Program-made: the position numbers and the translations under genes
NCBI GenBank assembly: GCA_026389845.1
Contig: JAPLHB010000111.1
Location: 1-56,351 of the forward strand
DNA: 56,351 nt
Reading direction: 5' to 3'
Origin: Chloroflexota bacterium
GTDB taxonomy: Bacteria; Chloroflexota; Anaerolineae; CG2-30-64-16
Notes under the pieces: generated by a model
Told to the model about the DNA's origin: nothing
Seen by the model: only the letters and a program-made list of their open reading frames with translations
Database searches by the model: none
Shown: positions 25,153 to 32,472 of the stretch, piece by piece
Layout of the letters: each line of letters opens with the position of its first letter
Position numbering within the stretch: position 1 is the first letter of the stretch

Positions 25153-26499
25153 CTCTCCCCGCAGCATCTTCCGGCTGATCGCGTTGTGTCGCCGCACCAG
25201 CGCGGGCAGATCCAGCCCCGCGATCTCGCCGTCCTTTACCCGCACCACCCCGTTGACGACGCTCAAATCCACCTTGGGCGGCGTGCAAAAGACCAGCGCG
25301 GCCAGCGGATCATGCAGCGCGCCCGCGAAGTCCAGCCGTTCCAGCCGGTAGCCGATGAAGTCCGCGGCCATGCCGGGGGCCAACGCGCCGATGTCGTCTC
25401 GACCCAGCACGGCCGCGCCACCGAGCGTGGCGATCTCCAACGCCTCCTGCGCGCCGAGCGCGTTCGGGTTGCCGCCGACGCGCTGGAGCAGCATCGCCTG
25501 CCGCGCCTCACCCAACAGGTGGTTGCCGTCGTTGGAGGCGGAGCCATCTACGCCCAGCCCCACCTTCACCCCCGCGTCGCGCATCGCGCGCACGGGCGCG
25601 ATCCCCGACGCCAGGCGCATATTGGAAGAGGGGCAATGCGCCACGCCGCTGCCGGTGCGGGCGAAGAGCGCGATCTCGGCCGCGTTCAAGCAGACGCAAT
25701 GCGCGTGCCACACGTCGTCGCCGGTCCAGCCGAGCGATTCGACGTAATCCACCGGCCGCGCGCCGAACTTCTCGAGGCAGAACCGCTCCTCGTCCATCGT
25801 TTCGGCCAGGTGGGTGTGCAGGCGGACGCCGTAGCTCCGGGCCAGGGCCGCGCTCTCACGCATCAGATCCGCGGTGACACTGAAGGGGGAACAGGGGGCC
25901 AACGCCACGCGCACCATGCCGAACCGCCCCGCCTGGTGGAACTGCTCGATGGCTCGCCGGCTATCCCGCAGGATGAACGCCTCGTCTTCGACGCAGCTAT
26001 CGGGTGGCAGTCCACCCTGCGACCGGCCCAGGCTCATGCTGCCGCGCGTCGCGGTGAAGCGGACGCCCAGCTCGACGGCCGCCTGGATCTCATCGTCTAT
26101 GCGTGCGCCGTTGGGATAAACGTAGAGGTGGTCGCTGGAGGTGGTGCAGCCGGTGAGCATCAACTCGGCCAGGCCGACTTTGGCCGAAACGTAGACCGCC
26201 TCCGGCGTCAGCCGCGCCCAAATGGGATAGAGCGTCGTCAGCCAGTCGAACAGTACGCTATCCTGGGCCACGCAGCGGGTGAGGGTTTGGTAGAGGTGGT
26301 GGTGGGTGTTGACCAGGCCCGGCAGGACGATCATCCCGCGGGCGTCAATCACCCGGTCGGCGGTCTCCGGCAGCTCCGCGGTCGGCCCCGCCTGGACGAT
26401 GGCGTTGTCGCGCACGAACAAGCCGCCGTCGGGGATGCGCCGGCGATCGGCGGCCATGGTGACCAGCAGATCGGCGTGTTTGAGGAGAAGGGTGGACAT
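25150..26499 (-). CDS. Amidohydrolase, 8-oxoguanine deaminase/TrzN-like
   Basis: A 449-residue amidohydrolase with metal-binding LPGLVNTHHHLYQTLTR near residue 60, RLHTHLAETMDEE near 230, HAHCVCLNAAE near 265 and GLGVDGSASND near 315, all typical of the group containing 8-oxoguanine deaminase, guanine deaminase and atrazine/TrzN-type hydrolases. The LPGLVNTHHH-LYQTLTR and SASNDG pattern fits 8-oxoguanine deaminase best, from memory. It would release ammonia from an oxidised purine in the cytoplasm. ATG at 26497-26499 with AGGAG 8 nt upstream. Confidence 0.9.
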   Translation of the reverse strand: MSTLLLKHADLLVTMAADRRRIPDGGLFVRDNAIVQAGPTAELPETADRVIDARGMIVLPGLVNTHHHLYQTLTRCVAQDSVLFDWLTTLYPIWARLTPEAVYVSAKVGLAELMLTGCTTSSDHLYVYPNGARIDDEIQAAVELGVRFTATRGSMSLGRSQGGLPPDSCVEDEAFILRDSRRAIEQFHQAGRFGMVRVALAPCSPFSVTADLMRESAALARSYGVRLHTHLAETMDEERFCLEKFGARPVDYVESLGWTGDDVWHAHCVCLNAAEIALFARTGSGVAHCPSSNMRLASGIAPVRAMRDAGVKVGLGVDGSASNDGNHLLGEARQAMLLQRVGGNPNALGAQEALEIATLGGAAVLGRDDIGALAPGMAADFIGYRLERLDFAGALHDPLAALVFCTPPKVDLSVVNGVVRVKDGEIAGLDLPALVRRHNAISRKMLRGE

Positions 26500-26518
26500 C
26501 GTCGGCTCCTGGGATGAG

Positions 26519-26567
26519 TGGGCAAGGAAACAAGTAGACAAGGAGCAAGGAAACAAGGAGTCACGTG
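26519..26567. repeat. Direct word repeat, AAGGAAACAAG type
   Basis: GGCAAGGAAACAAGTAGACA and AAGGAGCAAGGAAACAAGG repeat an AAGGAAACAAG word in the short spacer between Fic and the amidohydrolase. No inverted copy seen. Confidence 0.6.
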
Positions 26568-26570
26568 CCA

Positions 26571-27512
26571 TTAGGACGCGCCGGGCGGCAAGCTATCCGT
26601 GTAGGTCGCCAGGGCGCGGTGGGTGGTGTACCAGACCCGTCCGCGTTTGATCGCCTCCAGCCGGCCTGTGCGCGCCAACAGGCTCAGGTATTCCTGGCTG
26701 TACGGTGTGTCCACGGTCGCTGCGCGCAACGGCAGCCACTCATCGGCCGGCTCGGACGGGCCACGGCGCGGCGTGCAGGCTTCCAGATAAAGAGTCAGGC
26801 TGCGCTCCACCGCCCGACCCACGAAATTGACGAGCGGACCAGAGTCACCAGCGTCGGTCTGAGCCAGGACGCGGTAATACTGCTGGCGGTTGGTACACAG
26901 GATGATGGTCGGCGGGTAGCCGGCGCGGATAAGCAGGAGGTTCATCACCAGCCGCGCGGTGCGGCCGTTGCCGTCAATGAAGGGGTGGATCGCGGCCAGC
27001 CGGTGGTGAGCTTCTGCCGCGTGCGCGACAAGGTGAACCGCAAGCGCCGGGCCGTTGAGCCAATCGCCCCACTCGTTCATCAGGCGCGCCACCTCCCAGG
27101 CATCCGGCGGCCGATGCGTCGCGCCGCCGATCTGCACCGGCAGGGTGCGATATTGGCCGGCGTTCACATCGTCTATGCGCGCCAGGACCAGCTTGTGGAT
27201 CTGACGGACGTGGAAGGCGGTGATGGGTGTGTCGCCCGCAGCCAGGTCTGTGACGTACTCGATGGCCTCTTTGTGGTTGATCACCTCGAAGTGCTCGCGC
27301 AGGCTCTTGCCGCCGATGGTCAGCCCGGTTTCCAGGATGAGCTGCGTTTCGCGCAGCGTCAGGGTGTTGCCCTCAATAGCGTTGGAGTGGTAGATCCACT
27401 CGATGGTCAACTGCTCGTCGAGCCGGCGCACGGCCGCGGCCGGCAAGGGACGCAGGGCATCGAGTTGGGCTTTCTTTTTCTCCAGGCGGGCCAGCAGGCG
27501 CGGCTCCATCAT
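26571..27512 (-). CDS. Fic-domain AMP transferase with C-terminal winged helix
   Basis: A 313-residue class II Fic protein. The active-site motif HPFIDGNGRTARL starts at H176, complete for AMP transfer to target hydroxyls. The N-terminal inhibitory helix motif (S/T)xxxE(G/N) is present as SNAIEG at residues 43-48, so the enzyme should be self-inhibited. Residues about 255-305 (TPYSQEYLSLLARTGRLEAI, VWYTTHRALATY) look like a winged helix, as in Fic proteins that bind DNA. The promoter upstream contains a perfect inverted repeat, which suggests autoregulation. The start is one of two adjacent ATGs (27507-27512). Confidence 0.93.
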   Translation of the reverse strand: MMEPRLLARLEKKKAQLDALRPLPAAAVRRLDEQLTIEWIYHSNAIEGNTLTLRETQLILETGLTIGGKSLREHFEVINHKEAIEYVTDLAAGDTPITAFHVRQIHKLVLARIDDVNAGQYRTLPVQIGGATHRPPDAWEVARLMNEWGDWLNGPALAVHLVAHAAEAHHRLAAIHPFIDGNGRTARLVMNLLLIRAGYPPTIILCTNRQQYYRVLAQTDAGDSGPLVNFVGRAVERSLTLYLEACTPRRGPSEPADEWLPLRAATVDTPYSQEYLSLLARTGRLEAIKRGRVWYTTHRALATYTDSLPPGAS

Positions 27513-27524
27513 CGGACGGCTCTC

Positions 27525-27573
27525 TGTATCGGTATCGGGTAGGCGATGATATTGTATATCCGATACCGATACA
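27525..27573. promoter_or_regulatory. Perfect inverted repeat TGTATCGGTATCGG at the fic promoter (candidate operator)
   Basis: TGTATCGGTATCGG (27525-27538) and CCGATACCGATACA (27560-27573) are exact reverse complements. One arm lies in the -35/-10 spacer and the other just after the predicted start of transcription, the layout of a repressor site. Each arm holds a tandem TATCGG word. Confidence 0.75.
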
Positions 27574-27579
27574 GGTCAA
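27551..27579 (-). promoter_or_regulatory. Putative fic promoter
   Basis: On the minus strand TTGACC (27574-27579), 17 bp, TACAAT (27551-27556). Confidence 0.7.
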
Positions 27580-27604
27580 GTCGCGGTTGCCCGGTTTGCG
27601 TCTG

Positions 27605-29053
27605 TTACGAGGGATCACCCCTACTGTCGGAGTCAAGAACCCCATTCGGCTCCACGTGAATCACCACGCGACCCAGGTTCGGTACCTGGCTGCGGATGAG
27701 GCCCTCGATCCGTTCAGTGAAGGTGTGCGCGTCGGTGATGGGCGTGCCGGCGGCCATAGTACAGTGAAAGGTGAGTTGAAGCTCCCCGCCGGCGCGGCGC
27801 AGCGTGATATCGTGGGGATGACATTTGAAGCCCATGTCCTCGGAAAGGGTCTCGAGAACGCGCCGGATGTAAGCTTCATCGGCCGCGGTGGCCTGGCGGC
27901 GAGCGATGCCGTCGCCGACCGGCTCGATGTGGGTGATGACCTGGGTGATGCCGGGGATCGCCTCGCGCAGGGCTTGCTCGAACGCGGTGGCTTGACCGTG
28001 GGCTTCGTCCAGGCTCAGCCCATCGCTGACTTCCAGGTGCAGCTCGACCGAGTGGCCGCCCTTGCCCAGGTCGTAGATGCGAATGCCGTGTGCGCCCAGA
28101 CCGTGCCGCGCAGCCAACACGCGCACGGTGGTCAGCCAGCCTTCGTGATCGGCCCTGACCGGCTCCACGTGCACGACTACGTCCGCGCTGGGCAGCAGAT
28201 TCTGGATGGCCGCTTCGGCCGCCGAGGCGATGTCGTGCGTGCGCTCAAACGAGGTGTCGCGTTCAACGGTCAACATCACGTCCGCGAACGCCTCCGGGCC
28301 GCTGCGGCGCACGCGCACCTGCTTGACCTCGACGACACCCGGCACGCGCACGGCGCGCACCACGTCATCGCGCACCGAGGCCGGCACACCGTCGAGCAAC
28401 GCCGTCACCGTCCGCTGTCCAAGCTGAAAGCTAACCCAGATCACGATTCCTGCTACGCCCATCGCGGCCATCGAATCGGCCTTGGCCAGCCACGGCAGGT
28501 TGAACCGCTCGGCGATCAACACCAGGACCAACCCGCCGATCACCACGGACGACGACCAGATGTCGGTCGAGAAGTGCAAGGCGTCGGCTTCGAGCGCCTG
28601 GCTGTCGTACTTCTTCGCCACCCGATACAACATGCGCGACCGGCTGAAGTCTATGCCGATCGCGATGATCATGATCACGAACGCCCAGACGCTGGGCTTC
28701 ACCTCGACACTCTTGAAAAACAAACGCTGAATCGCCTCGTAGATGATCCAGACGCAGGTGAGCAGCAGCAGCAGCGTCTCGAACAGCGCCGAGAGGTTCT
28801 CGACCTTGCCGTGGCCGTAGGTGTGCTCGCGGTCGGCGGGCCGGCCCGAGACGCGCACAGCGAACAACGTCACTGCGGCCGCCACCAGGTCCAGCCCCGA
28901 ATGCGCCGCCTCGGCCAGGATGCCCAAGCTGCCGGTGATGATCCCGATGACCAGCTTGAACGCCGTCAGGAAAATCGCGGCCGCGACCGAACTGGACGCG
29001 GCCCAACGTTTTTCGCGGTCCGCCTCGTGTAACTCCGTACTGCCAGCTACCAT
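27605..29053 (-). CDS. Cation diffusion facilitator with enlarged cytoplasmic tail
   Basis: A 482-residue metal:proton antiporter. Six membrane helices fill about residues 15-210; ILAEAAHSGLDLVAAAVTL in helix 2 carries the H/D metal site and ALEADALHFSTDIWSSSVV in helix 5 the HxxxD pair. The cytoplasmic part is nearly twice the usual size and appears to hold two or three ferredoxin-like ZT_dimer units in tandem (DVMLTVERDTSFERTHDIAS; ELHLEVSDGLSLDEAHGQ; LTFHCTMAAGTPITDAHTF). Likely exports Zn2+, Fe2+ or Mn2+; metal not certain. ATG at 29051-29053. Confidence 0.93.
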   Translation of the reverse strand: MVAGSTELHEADREKRWAASSSVAAAIFLTAFKLVIGIITGSLGILAEAAHSGLDLVAAAVTLFAVRVSGRPADREHTYGHGKVENLSALFETLLLLLTCVWIIYEAIQRLFFKSVEVKPSVWAFVIMIIAIGIDFSRSRMLYRVAKKYDSQALEADALHFSTDIWSSSVVIGGLVLVLIAERFNLPWLAKADSMAAMGVAGIVIWVSFQLGQRTVTALLDGVPASVRDDVVRAVRVPGVVEVKQVRVRRSGPEAFADVMLTVERDTSFERTHDIASAAEAAIQNLLPSADVVVHVEPVRADHEGWLTTVRVLAARHGLGAHGIRIYDLGKGGHSVELHLEVSDGLSLDEAHGQATAFEQALREAIPGITQVITHIEPVGDGIARRQATAADEAYIRRVLETLSEDMGFKCHPHDITLRRAGGELQLTFHCTMAAGTPITDAHTFTERIEGLIRSQVPNLGRVVIHVEPNGVLDSDSRGDPS

Positions 29054-29142
29054 GATCCGGTTTCCCTTGCCGCTACCGACGCGGCACTCGTGCCACCGCA
29101 GATTCCAGAAACCGTGGTTCTGGATCGCGCGGCGCTAAAAAT

Positions 29143-29234
29143 GTATCTTCTCAATCGTCCAGGGTAGGGGCATGGCCTTGCGCCTGCCCACCAGGGTGAC
29201 CGCAAGGGTACGCTCCTACAAATTGAGAAGATAC
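29143..29234. mobile_element. 92-bp MITE-like element with 8-bp target duplication
   Basis: GTATCTTCTCAAT (29143-29155) and ATTGAGAAGATAC (29222-29234) are perfect 13-bp inverted ends. The element is flanked on both sides by CTAAAAAT (29135-29142 and 29235-29242), an 8-bp direct repeat like a target duplication. The interior is GC-rich and codes for nothing. It sits in the A/T tail of the GH13 terminator. Confidence 0.75.
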
Positions 29235-29235
29235 C

Positions 29236-29270
29236 TAAAAATCGCCCTTCCGCGGGTCGGGCGGAAGGGC
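29236..29270 (-). terminator. Intrinsic terminator of the GH13 gene
   Basis: On the minus strand GCCCTTCCGC-loop-GCGGAAGGGC is followed by GATTTTTAG, a good stem and U-run 65 nt after the GH13 stop. The U-run is one copy of the duplicated CTAAAAAT. Confidence 0.8.
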
Positions 29271-29335
29271 AGTGACACCAACAACGGTATGATTGTAAGG
29301 CCAGGCGCGTCTTCCGCATATGTTTTAGATCATGC

Positions 29336-31288
29336 TTAAGCGAGTTCGCACACGATGACTTGAGCCGGCGCCAGGGTCAAGACCAGCGTCCCATCGGCTT
29401 CCGTCGGATAGATCGCGCCGGTGAGAAGATCGGCGAGCCGGCGCGGCGCGGCCGGCAAGGCCACGCGCGCCGTTTGCGTCTGCGCCATGTCGCTGTTGGC
29501 GATCACCAGCAAGCCGGAGCCATCCCGCACGCCGCGCTCGAAAGCGATGACCCTGGGGTTGCCGGTCTCAACCGGCCGGATACTCTCCGCGCGGGAATCG
29601 GTAACAAGCTCCGCATAGCGCGCCCGCACGGCCAGCAGGCGGCGCAACGGCTCGACCAGGTTGGGCTGCCGCGTCCAGCCATAGGCGGCTGAGCTGAACA
29701 ACGGCAGTCGCTCGGCCGGCAGCCGGGCCAACTCCTCCAGGGTGAAGTCGAAGCCGGTGTTGATCGGGTGGGTTTCGGCCAGCTCCTGGCCGCCGTGGAG
29801 ATAGGGAACCGCGGGCAGGAACGCGCCGATGGTCGTCGCGTAGAGGCTGTAGGCCAGGCCGCCGGGCCAAGTGACCGCGCGCGGGCAGTTGTGGTTCTCC
29901 GGCATCGCCATGAACGGCGCCGGAACGCCCTTCGTCGCCAGCTCGCCCAGCCATCGGGCCAGCCCTTCGCGATTGCGCACGGTCTGCATGAAAGGACCGA
30001 CGACCACGTTGTAGCCCTCGGCGCGGCTGGTGGGCTTGAGATCGAAGTCCTCGGCCCAGAGCGCGAAGTCGGGGTTATTCTCGCGGGCGCGGGCCACCAT
30101 GCGCTGCTTGAGGCTGGGCGGCAGCGCGTGGCCCATGTCAATCATCACGCCGTCAATCCCGTAGCCGGTCTGCCAGTGCGGGATGACCTCGATGATCTTG
30201 TCCCACAGCGCCACGACCGCGTTCTCCGGTCGGGCCAACCTGGCATCGTACATCCGCACGGTGTTGTAGGCGATGTAATCGAAGTTGGGGTGGTCGTACA
30301 GCCGCAGATAGGTCACGTCTGTCCACGGCGGCTGCTCCGAATCGGGCGTCCAATCGGAGAACGCGCCGGGGATGCGGACCGCGACACGCTCGCCCGTCGC
30401 CGGGTCTGTCACGACGCCTTGCCATTTGCCATCGGCCATCTGCACGTCGGTGGGCCGCGGCGGGGGCGCGAACATCCGCCGATAGATCGCGTGCGGTGCG
30501 GGCAGGTCGCGATAATCCTGCCGCCCCACCTGCTCGTAGATGCGCGCCAGCTCCTCCGGCGTAAAGACCGGCGCGCCGTACGCGTCCGCGGCGACTTCGC
30601 CCGGTTGCCGGTCGCGCACGTCAGCCCGCACCCAGTAGAACCACTCCGGGTGCTCGCCGGCCCAGACGGCATCCTTGGCGGCCGTGCGAAAGACGAACTC
30701 GACCACCACACGCAGCCCCAGGCGATGGCTGGCCTCTACGAAGGCGGCAAACTCGACCTCGGCGCCGAGGCCCAACGCCGGCTCGGCCAGGCTCTCTTCG
30801 AGCGCGTAGGGATCGCGGATGGCGAAAGGGCTGCCCAGGTTGCCCTTGTTGCCGTCGTGCCCGATCGCGGTGATCGGCAGCAGGTGGATGGTGTTGCAGC
30901 CCAATGAACGGATGAACGGCAGCAGTGTGATCGCCTTGAGGAACGTGCCGGTCTCGCGCCAGCCGTCCGCGCCTGGCAAGACGCCGATCTGCCCGTCGCC
31001 GTCGTGATCGAACGCCGCGCCCGCGCGGACGAACAGATTGTAGGCCACAGCGTAGCGTCCCCACTCGCCAGGGCCGCCGGTCCCGGTCACGGCCGGACGG
31101 GGCGGCGCGGCCAGGATGGCCTCGATGCGGTCAAGGAAGAAGGCCTCCGGGGCGACCGGCCGCGCGTCGGCCGCGCCATAGGGATCGAGCCAGAGGCCGG
31201 GGACGCGGTAGGTCGCGGGGCTGCCGCCTGTAGCGAGATGCTCGCGGAGACAGTCGGCAATCCGGTTCAGAGCCAAATCAGCGTTCAT
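29336..31288 (-). CDS. GH13 alpha-amylase-family protein with altered region II
   Basis: A 650-residue protein with the alpha-amylase TIM barrel: IRSLGCNTIHLLPIT near residue 125, YGIDGVMIDMGHALPPS near 385 (region II, nucleophile Asp), DFALWAEDFDLKP near 415 (acid/base Glu) and MPENHNCPRA near 465 (region IV). The length and the D-M-G-H / W-A-E-D spacing recall GlgE-like maltosyltransferases, but the substrate cannot be assigned. Region II normally reads G-x-R-x-D; here the arginine position is methionine (G-V-M-I-D), and region IV has N-H-N rather than N-H-D. The enzyme may therefore be unusual or inactive. The start codon lies in a CGTTCATCTGCG repeat word, so the exact N-terminus is uncertain. 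Confidence 0.85.
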   Translation of the reverse strand: MNADLALNRIADCLREHLATGGSPATYRVPGLWLDPYGAADARPVAPEAFFLDRIEAILAAPPRPAVTGTGGPGEWGRYAVAYNLFVRAGAAFDHDGDGQIGVLPGADGWRETGTFLKAITLLPFIRSLGCNTIHLLPITAIGHDGNKGNLGSPFAIRDPYALEESLAEPALGLGAEVEFAAFVEASHRLGLRVVVEFVFRTAAKDAVWAGEHPEWFYWVRADVRDRQPGEVAADAYGAPVFTPEELARIYEQVGRQDYRDLPAPHAIYRRMFAPPPRPTDVQMADGKWQGVVTDPATGERVAVRIPGAFSDWTPDSEQPPWTDVTYLRLYDHPNFDYIAYNTVRMYDARLARPENAVVALWDKIIEVIPHWQTGYGIDGVMIDMGHALPPSLKQRMVARARENNPDFALWAEDFDLKPTSRAEGYNVVVGPFMQTVRNREGLARWLGELATKGVPAPFMAMPENHNCPRAVTWPGGLAYSLYATTIGAFLPAVPYLHGGQELAETHPINTGFDFTLEELARLPAERLPLFSSAAYGWTRQPNLVEPLRRLLAVRARYAELVTDSRAESIRPVETGNPRVIAFERGVRDGSGLLVIANSDMAQTQTARVALPAAPRRLADLLTGAIYPTEADGTLVLTLAPAQVIVCELA

Positions 31289-31341
31289 CTGCGTTTATCC
31301 ACGTTCTCCCCTGGGTCATTCGTCATTCGTCATTCGTCCAT
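31279..31341. repeat. Word repeats around the GH13 start
   Basis: GCGTTCATCTGCGTTTATCC is a word related to the ATCCGCGTCCATCCGCGG element at 54171-54196, and CATTCGTCATTCGTCATTCG is a direct triplet repeat of TCATTCG. The first covers the GH13 start codon. Confidence 0.65.
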
Positions 31342-31344
31342 CAC

Positions 31345-32067
31345 CTACGCCGGCAGCAGTTTATCCCCCACCAGCCCCGCGTAAAAACTTCGCACGCCCG
31401 CCTCGATGAAGTCCACCGTCACCTGGACGTCGTTTCCTTCCGGCTCGACGGCCGTGACCTGGCCGAGGCCGAATTTGACGTGCTCCACGTCCATGCCGAC
31501 GGTGTATCGGCGGGCCGGGGCGAGCGGTTTCTGCGGGGCCGGCTGGTTCACCAGCGCGGCCTGGCGATCCTGCCACATCTCCGCGTAGAGATTAAGCTTT
31601 TCGGGCACGGTCAGCTTCGTGGTGAACTCGCCGGCGCGTTGACGCGCCTGGCTGAGCAGCGGCATCAGCTTTTGCTTCTGCGCCTGGGGCACGTCGCGGT
31701 TCTGCGCCAGTTGCGACGATGCACGGGCCAACCCCATCTCCAGGCCGCGGAGGGCCACGCGCGGCTCGCCGTCGGGGTCAATGCTGACCAGCGTCACGCC
31801 ATGCGCCCGGCAGACCGCCGCGCGAGCCTCCTCGCGCGCGGCCTCGTCATCCACTTCCTGGTCGCTCTTGCGCGACTTCCGCGCAGTCCCTTCCAGCCCG
31901 ATGAAGCGCACGCCCACGCCGATATCGGTAAAGAGACAATCCAACTTCAGCCGCCGGTTCGTGCCGGGGTTGACCAGCCAGTCCGGCATCACGCTGTACT
32001 CGACGGCAAAATCGGCGAAAACGCGGGCCAGCACCTCGCGCCAGCCGTTGACAAGATTCGTTTGCAT
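31345..32067 (-). CDS. Nuclease-like protein with C-terminal PcrA/UvrD-type Tudor domain
   Basis: A 240-residue protein. The C-terminus, about residues 188-240 (GMDVEHVKFGLGQVTAVEPE ... VTVDFIEAGVRSF), matches the Tudor-like domain that ends UvrD/PcrA helicases and binds RNA polymerase. The first 100 residues (YSVMPDWLVNPGTNRRLKLD, FIGLEG, then VCRAHGVTLVSIDPDG) look like a PD-(D/E)xK-type nuclease core, but the catalytic lysine is not clear. No helicase motifs are present. It might be a transcription-coupled repair accessory factor (inference). ATG at 32065-32067. Confidence 0.7.
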   Translation of the reverse strand: MQTNLVNGWREVLARVFADFAVEYSVMPDWLVNPGTNRRLKLDCLFTDIGVGVRFIGLEGTARKSRKSDQEVDDEAAREEARAAVCRAHGVTLVSIDPDGEPRVALRGLEMGLARASSQLAQNRDVPQAQKQKLMPLLSQARQRAGEFTTKLTVPEKLNLYAEMWQDRQAALVNQPAPQKPLAPARRYTVGMDVEHVKFGLGQVTAVEPEGNDVQVTVDFIEAGVRSFYAGLVGDKLLPA

Positions 32068-32085
32068 GAGACCTCAAAACAACTT

Positions 32086-32195
32086 ACGTGCCAGGCACTT
32101 TCGAAGTGCCTGGCACGTGATTGAATTTTCGAAGTGCCTGGCACGTGATGGAATTTTCGAAGTGCCTGGCACGTGATGGAATTTTCGAAGTGCCC
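32086..32195. repeat. Palindrome plus four 28-bp tandem units, AAGTGCCTGGCACGTGATGG type
   Basis: A full hairpin ACGTGCCAGGCACTT-TCG-AAGTGCCTGGCACGT (32086-32118) is followed by three further right-arm copies with a strict 28-bp period (starts at 32104, 32132, 32160, 32188; the last is cut short). It is the same palindrome as the two inside the methyltransferase gene. Confidence 0.9.
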
Positions 32196-32199
32196 CTTA

Positions 32200-32228
32200 T
32201 TGACTTTCCCCCCGCGAGGTAGTACACT
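32200..32228 (+). promoter_or_regulatory. Putative promoter of the giant surface-protein gene
   Basis: TTGACT (32200-32205), 17 bp, TACACT (32223-32228), about 240 nt before the start codon and directly after the tandem palindrome array. Confidence 0.7.
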
Positions 32229-32392
32229 ACCCGTAGCAAAGGGATTTATATGGCAGGCGACCATCGCCTCTCCTGGCTGACTGGACCTGTCATAGCTGAT
32301 TGTCTCTCTAGTCGATAGGGGTTCTCTGTGGTGAAATCTGGAGACCTCCCCATCCATCCGCACCCATCGTTCTTACTTGGAGCGTGTCCGTC

Positions 32393-32447
32393 GCCCGCAG
32401 CCCGCGCCCGGCAAATGCCGGGCCGGCTGCGGGCTGCCTGATTTTCT
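32393..32447 (+). terminator. Leader hairpin with U-rich tail (possible attenuator) before the giant gene
   Basis: GCCCGCAGCC ... GGCTGCGGGC with an inner CCCGGC-AAAT-GCCGGG stem, followed by ATTTTCTTG, ends 25 nt before the start codon. If it terminates transcription it would have to be overcome for the 13-kb gene to be made. An upstream GGGG-CTC / GAG-CCCC pairing around 32318-32355 could be an alternative fold. Confidence 0.55.
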
Positions 32448-32472
32448 TGCTGAATAGACCGAAGGGGGAACC

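Noticed and set aside
32086..32195. CRISPR array of 28-bp repeats
   Set aside because: The period is 28 bp including the GATGGAATTTTCG linker, which is itself repeated; there are no variable spacers.
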